A stretch of 64,000 bases of DNA from CAZYTM01 sp964649725 (GCA_964649725.1 CAZYTM010000008.1:116601-180600), one strand, 5' to 3'; shown: positions 6,823 through 17,124, counted from the stretch's first letter. Made by a program: numbers and translations. Notes: generated by a model from the sequence alone, not told the origin.

Positions 6823-7787
6823 GCGATACCCGCCTTGAGCAGGTCGTGCAGATGCACGATCCCGACCGGTTTTACAGCATGGTCATCACTGAAGACAAAG
6901 AGGGAGGTGATGGAGTACTGCTCCATCTGCTGCAGCGCCTTGGCTGCCAGCTCCTCCTGGTTGATCCGTTTCGGCCTGCTGCTCATCAGTTCGCCGGCCG
7001 GCCGGTCGAGGAATTCGGTCCCCTTGGCCAAGGCCCGGCGCAGGTCGCCGTCGCTTATCACCCCGAGCAGGGCGCCGTTTACATCGGTCACTCCGGTGAC
7101 ACCGAGCTTCTTCTCGCTGATGACAAAGAGCGCTTCGCGCATCGGCGTATCCTGCTGCACCAGCGGTACGGCATCCCCCTGGTGCATCAGGTCGAATACC
7201 CTGAGGATCAGCCGCTTGCCGAGGGAGCCTCCCGGATGGAAGAGGGCGAAGTCTTCGGCCTTGAAGCCGCGCTGCTGCAGGAGCGCCACCGCCAGCGCAT
7301 CACCCATGGCCAGGGTGGCGGTGGTCGAGGCGGTCGGGGCGAGGCCGAGGGGACAGGCCTCCTCCTTGATGGCGATCTCGAGAAAGACATCCCCGGCCCT
7401 GGCAAGGGTGGAGTTCGGGTTGCCGGCCAGGGCGATCAGGCTGGCGCCTAACCGCTTGATGATCGGCAGGATACGCAGCACCTCTTCCGACTCACCGCTG
7501 AAGGAGATGGCGATCACCACATCCCCCTTCATGATCATCCCCAGGTCGCCATGGATACCTTCGGCAGGGTGGAGAAAAAAGGCTGGCGTACCGGTCGAAG
7601 CCATGGTGGAGGCGATCTTCTGCCCGATCAGCCCCGATTTGCCGATGCCGGTCACCACCACCCGCCCCTTGGAGGCAAGGATCAGCTCGACCCCCCGCTC
7701 GAATTCGCCATTGATCGAATCAGCCAGCGCCAGCAGCGCCTCAGCCTCGATCCGGATAACCTTTTTCGCTTCCTCGACTATGCTCAT
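6819..7787 (-). CDS. kdsD: D-arabinose 5-phosphate isomerase
   Basis: KdsD converts ribulose 5-phosphate to arabinose 5-phosphate, the first step of Kdo synthesis. The 322-residue protein has an N-terminal SIS sugar-isomerase domain (VVVTGIGKSGLIGQKIASTM, HGDLGMI, ISFSGESEEVL) and two C-terminal CBS domains (from about residue 205; VTGVTDVNGALLGVISDGDL, ITSLFVFSDD). Conserved EEACPLGLAPTASTTATLAMGD carries active-site residues. It overlaps kdsC by 4 bases. It is separated from upstream kdsA by a 362-base spacer holding a tandem repeat, unusual within an operon of this kind. Confidence 0.95.
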   Translation of the reverse strand: MSIVEEAKKVIRIEAEALLALADSINGEFERGVELILASKGRVVVTGIGKSGLIGQKIASTMASTGTPAFFLHPAEGIHGDLGMIMKGDVVIAISFSGESEEVLRILPIIKRLGASLIALAGNPNSTLARAGDVFLEIAIKEEACPLGLAPTASTTATLAMGDALAVALLQQRGFKAEDFALFHPGGSLGKRLILRVFDLMHQGDAVPLVQQDTPMREALFVISEKKLGVTGVTDVNGALLGVISDGDLRRALAKGTEFLDRPAGELMSSRPKRINQEELAAKALQQMEQYSITSLFVFSDDHAVKPVGIVHLHDLLKAGIA

Positions 7788-7845
7788 ATTTATAAGTTTT
7801 CCAGGTTTGTCAGTTCAAATCGCAACAGCAAAGCGCATTGCGAAG

Positions 7846-8057
7846 GGGTCAAAGGTTGAAAAGCAAACAGCGAATGCGATTTTTGCGTCAGATCAAGTTT
7901 TTTGCCGCAACCAAAAGGGATGCGATTTTTTCGTCAGATCAAGGCTGTCAAGGGTCAAAGGTTCAACAGCAAACAGCGAATGCGATTTTTGCGTCAGATC
8001 AAGTTTTTTGCCGCAACAAAAAGGGATGCGATTTTTTCGTCAGATCAAGGCTGTCAA
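7846..8057. repeat. 106-bp tandem duplication with four copies of a 25-bp submotif
   Basis: Two copies of a 106-base unit (7846-7951 and 7952-8057) differ at only a few bases. Within each unit the motif ATGCGATTTTTNCGTCAGATC occurs twice, giving four copies spaced about 50-60 bases apart. It lies in the kdsA-kdsD spacer and has no plausible gene. The remainder of the spacer (8058-8149) contains a small inverted repeat, GGCGTAGC-AGG-GCTACGTC, near 8070. Confidence 0.8.
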
Positions 8058-8149
8058 GGGAGTGCACGGAGGCGTAGCAGGGCTACGTCGCACACGCACT
8101 GCCGCAGACTTACGCCGAGCTGGCGGAAAAGGCGCATCCCACCCCCAGC

Positions 8150-8968
8150 TTACTTGATGATGGCATCGATCGCCTTCACCTTCTTCATCAACCCCGGCAA
8201 ATCATCAATCCTGATCGAATTCGGCCCGTCGCAGAGCGCCTCTTCAGGGTTCTCATGGACCTCCAGGAAGAGTCCGTCGATACCTACCGCCACTGCTCCC
8301 CGGGCGAGATACTCGACATACTCCCGCTGGCCACCGGAGCAACCCCCCTGGCCGCCAGGGAGCTGGACACTGTGGGTGGCGTCGAAGATGACCGGATAGC
8401 CGGTCTCGCGCATGATAGGCAGACTGCGCATATCGACCACCAGGTTGTTGTAGCCGAAGCTGACCCCCCGTTCGGTCAGGGTGATGCGGCTGTTACCGGC
8501 AGCCAGCGCCTTGTCGACCACATTCTCCATATCCCAGGGGGCGAGGAACTGCCCCTTCTTGATGTTTATAGCCCGCCCGGTCTGGGCTGCCGCCACCACC
8601 AGGTCGGTCTGCCGGCAGAGGAAGGCGGGTATCTGCAGTACGTCGAGTACCTGGGCCGCCGGAGCGACCTGTTCGATGGAGTGGATGTCAGAGAGGACCG
8701 GCACCCCGAGCGACTCCTTCACCTTGGCCAGGATGCGCAACCCCTCGGTGAGCCCCGGGCCGCGGAAGGAGGTGACCGAGGTACGGTTCGCCTTGTCAAA
8801 GGAGGCCTTGAAGATGAGCGGTATATCGAGACCGTTGCAGATGGTCATCAACCGCTCCGCCGCGCGCATGGTGTCGCTCTCGTTCTCCATCACGCAGGGA
8901 CCGGCAATCAGCACCAGCGGCCGGTTGCCGCCGATCTTCACATCACCTATCTGGATTTCCTTGACCAT
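8150..8968 (-). CDS. kdsA: 3-deoxy-8-phosphooctulonate synthase
   Basis: KdsA condenses arabinose 5-phosphate with phosphoenolpyruvate to Kdo-8-P. The 272-residue TIM-barrel protein has LVLIAGPCVMENESD near the N-terminus, FKASFDKANRTSVTSFRGPG (phosphate and substrate binding), LSDIHSIEQ, PAFLCRQTDL and FDATHSVQLPGGQGG. The PCVMEN segment carries a Cys of the type used by metal-dependent KdsA enzymes. The start has GGAG about 6 bases upstream. It lies between pyrG and kdsD on the same strand. Confidence 0.95.
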   Translation of the reverse strand: MVKEIQIGDVKIGGNRPLVLIAGPCVMENESDTMRAAERLMTICNGLDIPLIFKASFDKANRTSVTSFRGPGLTEGLRILAKVKESLGVPVLSDIHSIEQVAPAAQVLDVLQIPAFLCRQTDLVVAAAQTGRAINIKKGQFLAPWDMENVVDKALAAGNSRITLTERGVSFGYNNLVVDMRSLPIMRETGYPVIFDATHSVQLPGGQGGCSGGQREYVEYLARGAVAVGIDGLFLEVHENPEEALCDGPNSIRIDDLPGLMKKVKAIDAIIK

Positions 8969-8993
8969 AGCTCACTCCAAAAAGGGATCAGCG

Positions 8994-9148
8994 GATAGGG
9001 AACAGGGAACAGCATAAAAATAAGCCTCGCCCCGTTCCCCATTCCCCGTCCCTATTTCTTATTCCCCATTCCCTGTTCCCCATTCCCCGTCCCTATTTCT
9101 TATTCCCCATTCCCTGTTCCCCGTTCCCCGTTCCCTGTTCCCCGTCCC

Positions 9149-9165
<17 letters not shown>
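8994..9165. repeat. Heptanucleotide array between kdsA and pyrG
   Basis: A pyrimidine-rich tract of degenerate 7-base units (GTTCCCC, ATTCCCC, GTCCCTA) fills 9034-9165 and overlaps the last codons of pyrG. A short purine-rich arm of the same period (AGGGAAC) lies at 8994-9012, so the two arms could pair. A longer segment of about 49 bases is duplicated inside the tract. It is one of five period-7 arrays in the window. Confidence 0.8.
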
Positions 9166-10750
<1,585 letters not shown>

Positions 10751-10830
10751 AACATAACTCCCTGTATAACATGAATCGAAAGCGGTGAACGGAAACGGGA
10801 CAAGCTCGACGCTTATTTACCATCCCCTGT

Positions 10831-11589
10831 TCACGGCATATTAAGTCTTTCCAGCACCTTCTCCAGATCGGCCGGGGTATCGACCCCGATCGAGTCGTAG
10901 CCGGTCTCCATCACCTTGATGCGGAAACCGTTTTCCAGCACCCTGAGCTGCTCCAGCTTCTCTGCCAGCTCAAGATAGGTGGGGGACATCTGCGCATACT
11001 GGAGCAGGAAATCCCGGCGGTAGACATAGAGCCCGACATGCTTGTAGCAAAGAAGCTTGCCGGAGGAGAATTTCTCATCCTTCAGGTCGTTCCATTTGTC
11101 GCGGAAATTGGGGAGCGGCGAACGGGAGAAATAGAGGGCAAACCCCTCCCAGTCGGTCACCACCTTTACCACATTGGGGGAGAGGAAATCGTGCAGGTTC
11201 TTGATCCGGGACTTGAGGGTCCCCATGATGATGGTCGGGTCTTCGGCCAGCGGCCGGATCGCCTCGTCGATCATGGCAGGCTCGATGAGCGGCTCGTCCC
11301 CCTGGACATTGACGATCAACTCGGCATCGAGCCGGCCAGCCACCTCGGCCAGGCGGTCGGTACCGGTCTCATGCTCGCTGGAGGTCATCTCCACCCTGCC
11401 GCCAAACCCCTTTACCACCGTAGCGATCCGCTGGTCGTCGGTGGCGACGACGACCTCGCCGACCAGAGCAGCCTGCGCCGTACGTTCATAGACATGCTGG
11501 ATCATCGGCTTGCCGATAATATCGGCCAGGGCCTTCCCTGGAAAACGGGTCGATGCATATCTGGCTGGAATAACTGCGGTAATCTTCAT
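10831..11589 (-). CDS. kdsB: CMP-Kdo synthetase (3-deoxy-manno-octulosonate cytidylyltransferase)
   Basis: KdsB activates Kdo with CTP to CMP-Kdo for lipid A glycosylation. Visible motifs are VIPARYASTRFPGKAL (nucleotide binding), VVVATDDQRI, SSEHETGTDRLAEV, VNVQGDEPLI and GVDTPADLEKV. I chose ATG at 11589 (252 residues, close to the family norm) with AAGGTGG upstream; an in-frame GTG at 11604 would add five residues but has no clear ribosome site. It is the first gene of the kdsB-pyrG-kdsA-kdsD-kdsC series. Confidence 0.95.
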   Translation of the reverse strand: MKITAVIPARYASTRFPGKALADIIGKPMIQHVYERTAQAALVGEVVVATDDQRIATVVKGFGGRVEMTSSEHETGTDRLAEVAGRLDAELIVNVQGDEPLIEPAMIDEAIRPLAEDPTIIMGTLKSRIKNLHDFLSPNVVKVVTDWEGFALYFSRSPLPNFRDKWNDLKDEKFSSGKLLCYKHVGLYVYRRDFLLQYAQMSPTYLELAEKLEQLRVLENGFRIKVMETGYDSIGVDTPADLEKVLERLNMP

Positions 11590-11744
11590 GGGCGAGCGGG
11601 CCACCTTGCTAATGAATGGTGTCCAGCGCCAAACAGGGGGCGGGACGTAGTAAGTTACCGCAAAATACCAACAGGTGTCAAGACGGGAAATTGAGAGGGG
11701 TCGGGAGTGGCCATGTCATAGGGGAGAATGGGTCGGCTGGCTGG

Positions 11745-12980
11745 TCACGCTGCGCAGGAGAGGCTGTTGGTCCACTCGATGGAATCGAGCTGCGCCGCAA
11801 AAAGGCTCTCCATGCTGAAGCGGTTCTGACCAATCAGCCTGGCGGCAGCGGCAAAATCGTTCTGCTCCAGCAGTTCCGCCATGGCAAGGATACTGCCGAG
11901 CTCTCCTCCTCTTTCCAGGAGCGCCAGGCGGACCTCATCGGCAAGATTCAACTGCGCGACGATATCAGTCATCGATACCTCCAGCAGCACATCGACCAGG
12001 GAGAGGATGCCGGTCATGAAGGCGAGGTCCGGATAGTCGCTGTTCACCCCTACCCCCTTGCGATTCTTTACCAGCTGCTCCATCAGCTTCCCCCTGGCAG
12101 CCGCCACCTGCAGCAGCGGGTTGTTCATCCCCTGGACATCACCATGGGTGAAGATAGCCAGCATCACCCAGCGCTTCAACTGCTGATGGCCAAGGGCGAT
12201 GATCGCATGGCGGAGGTTCTTGATCTTTTCCCGAAAACCCATGGCTACCGAATTGACCAGCCGGAGCAGGTTGTAGGTGAGGGTCGGGTTCTGCTTGAAG
12301 GTCTCCTCGATCTCTTCGACAGCCGCCTCGGCCAGCACCTGGTTGAGCAGCCTGGTGAGGGCGAGCCGGGAGAGGTCGGTCTTCTTCTGCTTCAGCACCA
12401 CTGGCCGGGCAAAATAGTACCCCTGATAGAATTCGAAACCCAACGAGTTGCAGAGGGAGTAGATATCCTCGTTCTCTACCTTTTCCGCCAGCAGCCTGAC
12501 CGGCCACTGCTTTAGCTGGGCCACCATCCCTGGCAGCTCTGCCGGGGAGGTGAGCAGCAGGTCGACCTTGACGATATCGCAGAGGGGGTAGAGCGGCTGG
12601 TATTCGGCAGCATAGATATTATCATCGAGCGCCAGGGTGAACCCGAGCTCCTTCAACTGGCGACAGCGCTCCACAACCTCAGCGCTGACCGCTATGCTCT
12701 CCAGCAGTTCGATCACCACCTGGTCGCGGGGGAGGAGCTCAAGCGCATCGCTCATCAGCATCTCCCGGGTGACGTTGAAAAAGCCCTTCAAGCTCCCCAG
12801 CACCCGTTCGATGCCGAAATCGGTCAGGGTGGTGATGATGACGCTGGCACTCGCCTGCTCCATGTCGGATATCTCCGCATAACCGCAGTCGGTTGCGCGG
12901 AAGAGCAGTTCGTAGCCGATCAGCTGGCGGCTGCCATCCAGGATAGGCTGCCGACCAAGATAGAATTTATCTGGCAACAT
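11745..12980 (-). CDS. Degenerate EAL domain - HDOD domain signalling protein
   Basis: The 411-residue protein has an N-terminal EAL-like domain (about residues 1-200; FYLGRQPILDGSRQLIGYEL) and a C-terminal HDOD domain (about 205-400; NPTLTYNLLRLVNS, GHQQLKRWVML). The EAL catalytic motif is replaced (YELLFR) and the later LDDFG-type motif reads LDDNIY, so c-di-GMP hydrolysis is unlikely. It resembles CdgJ/YuxH-type proteins that act through protein contacts, often in motility control. It follows cheB on the same strand, probably in the same operon. ATG at 12980 is preferred; its ribosome site is supplied by the heptamer array upstream. Confidence 0.85.
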   Translation of the reverse strand: MLPDKFYLGRQPILDGSRQLIGYELLFRATDCGYAEISDMEQASASVIITTLTDFGIERVLGSLKGFFNVTREMLMSDALELLPRDQVVIELLESIAVSAEVVERCRQLKELGFTLALDDNIYAAEYQPLYPLCDIVKVDLLLTSPAELPGMVAQLKQWPVRLLAEKVENEDIYSLCNSLGFEFYQGYYFARPVVLKQKKTDLSRLALTRLLNQVLAEAAVEEIEETFKQNPTLTYNLLRLVNSVAMGFREKIKNLRHAIIALGHQQLKRWVMLAIFTHGDVQGMNNPLLQVAAARGKLMEQLVKNRKGVGVNSDYPDLAFMTGILSLVDVLLEVSMTDIVAQLNLADEVRLALLERGGELGSILAMAELLEQNDFAAAARLIGQNRFSMESLFAAQLDSIEWTNSLSCAA

Positions 12981-12986
12981 GTCGCC

Positions 12987-13135
12987 TTCACCCTTCACCC
13001 TTCACCCTTCACCCTTCACCCCTCACTCTTCACCCTTCACCCTTCACCCCTCACTCTTCACCCTTCACCCCTCACCTTTCACCCTTCACCTTTCACCTTT
13101 CACCTTTCACCCCTCACCCCTCACCCCTCACCCGC
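12987..13135. repeat. Heptanucleotide array between cheB and the EAL-HDOD gene
   Basis: About 20 units of CACCCTT/CACCCCT with period 7 fill the entire gap between the cheB stop and the next start. On the coding (minus) strand the units read AAGGGTG, so the last unit provides a purine-rich Shine-Dalgarno-like sequence before ATG 12980. Confidence 0.85.
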
Positions 13136-14201
13136 TCAACCTGAGCGCCTCCCTGGCGATCGACTCCAGCGGCCGGATATAATCGACGCCGCCATGCTTG
13201 ATCGCCTCGTTCGGCATGCCGAATACCACCGAGGTCGCCTCATCCTGGGCGATATTGACCGCGCCGGCATCCTTCATCTCCTTCATCCCCCTGGCGCCGT
13301 CGTCCCCCATACCGGTCATGATCACCCCGACCACGTTCTTGCCGCCATAGCGGGCTGCCGAACGGAACAGCACATCGACCGACGGCCGGTGCCTGGAGAC
13401 CAGCGGTCCGTCCTTGATCTCCACATAGTAGCGGGCGCCGCTCCGCTTCAACAGGGTATGATGGTTCCCCGGGGCGATCAGCGCCCGGCCGCGCACCACG
13501 GTGTCGTTATCGGCCGCCTCCTTGACCGAGATCCGGCAGATACCGTCGAGCCGCTGGGAAAAGGCGCGGGTGAAACCCTCCGGCATATGCTGGACAATGA
13601 CGATCCCCGGGCAGTCGGCCGGCAGGTCTTCGAGAAAGACCCGCAGCGCCTCGGTGCCGCCGGTGGAGGCGCCGACCACGATGATCTTCTCAGTGGTCTG
13701 GATCATCGCCTTGGAGCTCGGCTTCTCGATGATCACATCAGCGGTCAGCTTCGGCTGGACCGGCTTCCGCTGCGCCGGCATCCGGTTCAAACGGGCCTGG
13801 GCCGCCGCCTTGACCGTGTCGCAGATCCTCATCCGCGACTCTTCGAGGAACTGCTTGGTCCCCATGCGCGGTTTGGTGATGATCTCCACGGCGCCGTACT
13901 CCATCGCCTTGAGCGCCGTCTCCGACCCCTTTTCCGTCAGGCTGGAACACATCACCACCGGAATCGGCCGCTGGCTCATGATCTTCTGCAGAAAGGTGAG
14001 GCCGTCCATGCGCGGCATCTCCACGTCGAGGGTGATGACATCCGGGATCTCCTCCCTGATCCTTTCCGCCGCCACGAACGGGTCAGGGGCCGGAGTAAGG
14101 AGCTGGATCTGCGGGTCAGAGCCGAGAATCTCCGCCAATGTCTGGCGGACCACAGCCGAATCGTCAACGATGAGCACCTTGATCTTTTTTTCCATGTGCA
14201 T
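13128..14201 (-). CDS. cheB: Chemotaxis response regulator protein-glutamate methylesterase
   Basis: CheB removes methyl groups from receptor glutamates when phosphorylated by CheA. The 357-residue protein has an N-terminal receiver domain (VLIVDDSAVVRQ; phospho-Asp in DVITLDVEMPRMDGL) and a C-terminal methylesterase domain. The catalytic triad is visible: Ser in GASTGGTEAL, His in IVQHMPEGFT and Asp in MTGMGDDGARG. Start 14201 follows GGAGAAAGG; ATG at 14195 is an alternative. It lies 16 bases after cheD in a cheR-cheD-cheB series, a complete adaptation module. Confidence 0.96.
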   Translation of the reverse strand: MHMEKKIKVLIVDDSAVVRQTLAEILGSDPQIQLLTPAPDPFVAAERIREEIPDVITLDVEMPRMDGLTFLQKIMSQRPIPVVMCSSLTEKGSETALKAMEYGAVEIITKPRMGTKQFLEESRMRICDTVKAAAQARLNRMPAQRKPVQPKLTADVIIEKPSSKAMIQTTEKIIVVGASTGGTEALRVFLEDLPADCPGIVIVQHMPEGFTRAFSQRLDGICRISVKEAADNDTVVRGRALIAPGNHHTLLKRSGARYYVEIKDGPLVSRHRPSVDVLFRSAARYGGKNVVGVIMTGMGDDGARGMKEMKDAGAVNIAQDEATSVVFGMPNEAIKHGGVDYIRPLESIAREALRLSG

Positions 14202-14217
14202 CCTTTCTCCCCTATGA

Positions 14218-14745
14218 TCAGGTCACCGGCAGCTGCTCGCTGGCCAGCGGCTTATTGAGCCTCTTCAGCAGGACCTCGCCGGTATGGGTGAAAAATAGTA
14301 TCTTCCGTCCGCGCCAGCCGCCGACATCTATGGAGCTGATCTGCAGCCCCTGCTCTTCGAGCATCTGCTGCGCCACCTTGATATTCTGCCGCCCCACCGT
14401 GATGGAACTGTTGGTCACCGGCCGGTCGCTCTGGAACATGTCTGAACCGCCGAATACTTTCACCTCCAGTTTTGCCGGAGCTATCCCCAGTTCGGCAAAG
14501 CTCTCCAGCATCCGCCGGATAGCGCAATCGACATATCTGAGCTCATCATCACAGTCGCAGAGCGACTTTTCCCGGCAGGTCGGGAGAAGCCCGTGACAGA
14601 TGGCACCAAAGCCGTCGTGCGGGCTGAACATGGTGACCGCTACGCAGGAGCCGAGCAGGGTCGAGACCAGGGTAGGCTCTGTGCCGAGGAACATCTCCCC
14701 CGGCTTGAGGTAGACCGAGGCCATATCGCCACGCTGCAGCTTCAT
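14218..14745 (-). CDS. cheD: Chemoreceptor glutamine deamidase CheD
   Basis: CheD deamidates glutamines in receptor methylation helices. The 175-residue protein shows the catalytic Cys in TLLGSCVAVTMF, the His in GAICHGLLP, and VEVFGG-type KVFGGSDMF. The start codon overlaps the cheR stop by 4 bases (ATGA), indicating coupling; an internal ATG at 14724 is a less likely start. A Cys-rich insert (CREKSLCDCDDE) in the middle is unusual but does not touch the catalytic motifs. Confidence 0.93.
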   Translation of the reverse strand: MKLQRGDMASVYLKPGEMFLGTEPTLVSTLLGSCVAVTMFSPHDGFGAICHGLLPTCREKSLCDCDDELRYVDCAIRRMLESFAELGIAPAKLEVKVFGGSDMFQSDRPVTNSSITVGRQNIKVAQQMLEEQGLQISSIDVGGWRGRKILFFTHTGEVLLKRLNKPLASEQLPVT

Positions 14746-15605
14746 GCCTGTTTCCGGTAGACGGTCGGATGGACCATGGTGAGCGGCACGTCGAGGCCGC
14801 TCAAGGTTTCGGAGTGCCCCATGAATATCACTCCGCCTGGCGCCAGATGGCGGTGAAAGCGGTTCAGCAGCCGCTCCTGGGTCGGCCGGTCGAAATAGAT
14901 GATGACATTGCGGCAGAAGATGATGTCGACCGGTTCGCGCATGCCGAAGTCGCCGGCCATGAAGTTGAGCCGGCGAAAGCGGACCTTCTCCCGCAGTTCC
15001 GGGACGATACGGACCTGACCGCGACTCCGGTCGCGGCTCCGGAGCAGATATTTTTTCTTCAGTTCGTTCGCCACCGGGATGACCCGCTCTTCATCATAGA
15101 TGGCCATTTTTGCCTTCTCCAGCACCCGCGTCGAGATGTCGGTGGCGAGTATCTGAAAATCGAACCCCGGGTTCCGCTCGGCATACTCACTCAGTACCAT
15201 GGCGAGCGTATAGGGCTCCTCGCCGGTGGAGCAGCCGGCGCTCCAGATCATCAGCCGCTTCCCCCGGTGCCTGGCCATCCAGGCTGGGAGTATCGTCCCG
15301 ACCAGGTAATCGAAATGGTTCGCCTCGCGGAAAAAGTCGGTCTTGTTGGTGGTGACCAGGTCGATCATCTGCACTATCTCTGCCCCGGCGTCGGCATCGC
15401 TGAAGAGATAGTCGCAATACTCCCGGAACGTATTGAACCCCAGGGTGCGCAGCCGTTTGCCGAGTCGCGCTTCGAGCATCGTCTTCTTCGCCGGCGGCAT
15501 CCTGATGCCGCACTCCTGGTAGATGAAATTGCTTAACCGGTTGAAATCGTTTTCGTTCAGACCGACCTGGCGCTCCTGGGCAATTGCGGTATTGGCCATG
15601 GGCAA
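14742..15605 (-). CDS. cheR: Chemotaxis protein methyltransferase CheR
   Basis: CheR methylates receptor glutamates using S-adenosylmethionine. The 287-residue protein has both the N-terminal helical CheR_N domain (FNRLSNFIYQECGIRMPPAK) and the catalytic domain. Visible motifs are TTNKTDFFREANHFDYL, the SAM site IWSAGCSTGEEPYTLAM, and FCRNVIIYFDRPTQERLL. It is the first gene of the cheR-cheD-cheB operon and has a sigma-28-like promoter upstream at 15638-15664. The C-terminal x-F-E-x-F tails of the local receptors may be its docking sites. Confidence 0.96.
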   Translation of the reverse strand: MPMANTAIAQERQVGLNENDFNRLSNFIYQECGIRMPPAKKTMLEARLGKRLRTLGFNTFREYCDYLFSDADAGAEIVQMIDLVTTNKTDFFREANHFDYLVGTILPAWMARHRGKRLMIWSAGCSTGEEPYTLAMVLSEYAERNPGFDFQILATDISTRVLEKAKMAIYDEERVIPVANELKKKYLLRSRDRSRGQVRIVPELREKVRFRRLNFMAGDFGMREPVDIIFCRNVIIYFDRPTQERLLNRFHRHLAPGGVIFMGHSETLSGLDVPLTMVHPTVYRKQA

Positions 15606-15637
15606 TACTCCTTGAGGTTAATGCTCTTCATGTATAT

Positions 15638-15664
15638 CTATCGGCAGATTTTTGTAATTGTTAA
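15638..15664 (-). promoter_or_regulatory. Candidate sigma-28 (FliA) promoter for cheR-cheD-cheB
   Basis: On the minus strand TTAA (15661-15664), a 15-base spacer, then GCCGATAG (15638-15645), matching the consensus TAAA-N15-GCCGATAA at 3 of 4 and 7 of 8 positions. It lies about 33 bases before the cheR start. Confidence 0.5.
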
Positions 15665-15814
15665 GCGGACAACTGAAACGCTACTAAGAGGTGAAGCTGA
15701 ATGCAGTTCCGGCAATATCTGGAGAGAGTTGCTGTCAATATGGATCGTCAGTTGAAAAACATGCAGTTGTGACCAGGGGGGACCGGATCAGTCAAGGCGA
15801 AATACCTAAGAGTA

Positions 15815-16462
15815 TCAGGTGATGGTGACAATATCCTCACGGATGGCGAATTTTATCAGGTCGGCAACGCTTTTCAATTTCAGCTTCCGCAGGATATTGA
15901 TGCGGTGGGTCTCGATGGTCTTGATGCTCAGCTCGAGTTTAAAAGCTATCTCCTTGGTGTTCTCCCCTTCGGCGATCAGCCTGAGCACCTGCAGCTCACG
16001 ATCTGAGAGGGAAGCGAGCCTGGGGGTATCATCACAGGTCTTCACCAGGTAGTCGTTGACGATGATGTTGGTTATACTGCTGCTCAGATAGATATTCCCC
16101 TCACTGACGCTTCGGATAGCTATTGCCAGTTCCGCAGCGGCACAGTCCTTGAGCAGATAACCCTTGACCCCGGCGTTCAGCGCCTCCATGACAAAACGGC
16201 GCTCTTCGTGCATCGACAGTGCCAGCACCTGCACTTTCGTATTGGCGGCCTTGATCTGCCGGGTCGCCTCGATGCCGTTCATCTTCGGCATGCTCATGTC
16301 CATCAGCACCAGGTCGGGAGAGAGTTCCATGGCAAGCTGCACCGCTTCGATCCCATTTACCGCTTCGGCAACGACCTCTATGTCCTGCTCCTTCTTCAAC
16401 AGCGCGACCAGCCCCTCTCTTACTATCTGGTGGTCTTCAGCGAGCAGTACCGAAATCCCCAT
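15815..16462 (-). CDS. NarL/FixJ-family response regulator
   Basis: This two-domain regulator has a receiver domain (VLLAEDHQIVREGL; phospho-Asp in PDLVLMDMSMPKMNGIEA; K in YLLKDC) and a C-terminal LuxR-type helix-turn-helix (LSDRELQVLRLIAEGENTKE). I chose ATG at 16462 (215 residues), which has GGGGG 8-10 bases upstream, over ATG 16486, which has no ribosome site. It lies at the end of the large receptor section and before cheR. The kinase partner is uncertain; both NarL-type kinases in the island (22504-24711, 31120-32055) are candidates. Confidence 0.9.
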   Translation of the reverse strand: MGISVLLAEDHQIVREGLVALLKKEQDIEVVAEAVNGIEAVQLAMELSPDLVLMDMSMPKMNGIEATRQIKAANTKVQVLALSMHEERRFVMEALNAGVKGYLLKDCAAAELAIAIRSVSEGNIYLSSSITNIIVNDYLVKTCDDTPRLASLSDRELQVLRLIAEGENTKEIAFKLELSIKTIETHRINILRKLKLKSVADLIKFAIREDIVTIT

Positions 16463-16570
16463 CACCAACCCCCAAGAATGCTCCATGCAGCAAAAAGCTT
16501 TCCGCTAAAAATAAATTGTTTTAACTATATCGATAAATAGCTGAAAAACAACTTGTCTCCGCAAAATATT

Positions 16571-16598
16571 AACAGCCGCAGGTCACCCTGCGGCTGTT
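16571..16598 (-). terminator. Hairpin terminator after cheW
   Basis: AACAGCCGCAGG pairs perfectly with CCTGCGGCTGTT around a 4-base loop. On the minus strand it is followed by AATATTTT. It closes the MCP-cheW unit. Confidence 0.65.
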
Positions 16599-16623
16599 AT
16601 CAAGGTATCCTGACAGAGCTGAT

Positions 16624-17124
16624 CTATGCCGCCTTGGCACTCTCCTCGATAGTGCGGGAGAACTCCAGCTCGTCCAGGGTGAATACCTTTTCTATGTCGA
16701 GGATGATGATAAAATGCTCGTCACGCTTCCCCATGCCGCGGATAAATTCGGTATTGAGCTTGGTACCTATCCGTGGCGCCGGCTCGATCTGTTCCGGCTC
16801 CAGTTCCAGTACCTCCTGGACCGAATCGGCCAGCGCCCCGACGATCACCGCTTCCCCTTCCAGCTCCATCTCCATGACAATGACACAGGTATTGACGGTC
16901 TTTTCCGTCATGGCCAGGCCGAATTTCAGCCGCATGTCCACCACCGGCACGACGCTGCCCCGGAGGTTGATCACCCCGCGCATGAACTCCGGCGTCTGCG
17001 GCACCTTGGTGACTGTGGTGAAGTCGAGTATCTCCCGCACCTCGGCAACATCCACGGCAAATACTTCATCGCTCAGTTTGAAGGTGAGATATTGGGTCGT
17101 ACTGGTTATCCCTGCAGTACCCAT
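16624..17124 (-). CDS. cheW: Chemotaxis coupling protein CheW
   Basis: CheW links receptors to CheA in chemoreceptor arrays. The 166-residue protein is one CheW domain: YLTFKLSDEVFAVDVAEVRE, MRGVINLRGSVVPVVDMRLK and FIIILDIEKVF. Start 17124 follows GGAAAGG; the open frame extends to 17199 but the added residues are unlike the family. It lies 93 bases after the poly-HAMP receptor gene and is likely co-transcribed with it. It is the most divergent of the four CheW paralogues in the window. Confidence 0.95.
   Translation of the reverse strand: MGTAGITSTTQYLTFKLSDEVFAVDVAEVREILDFTTVTKVPQTPEFMRGVINLRGSVVPVVDMRLKFGLAMTEKTVNTCVIVMEMELEGEAVIVGALADSVQEVLELEPEQIEPAPRIGTKLNTEFIRGMGKRDEHFIIILDIEKVFTLDELEFSRTIEESAKAA

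Noticed and set aside
6265..8157. Long plus-strand open frame of 630 codons opposite kdsC and kdsD
   Set aside because: It mirrors two clearly conserved minus-strand genes and a tandem repeat, has no family signature, and is due to high GC codon bias.
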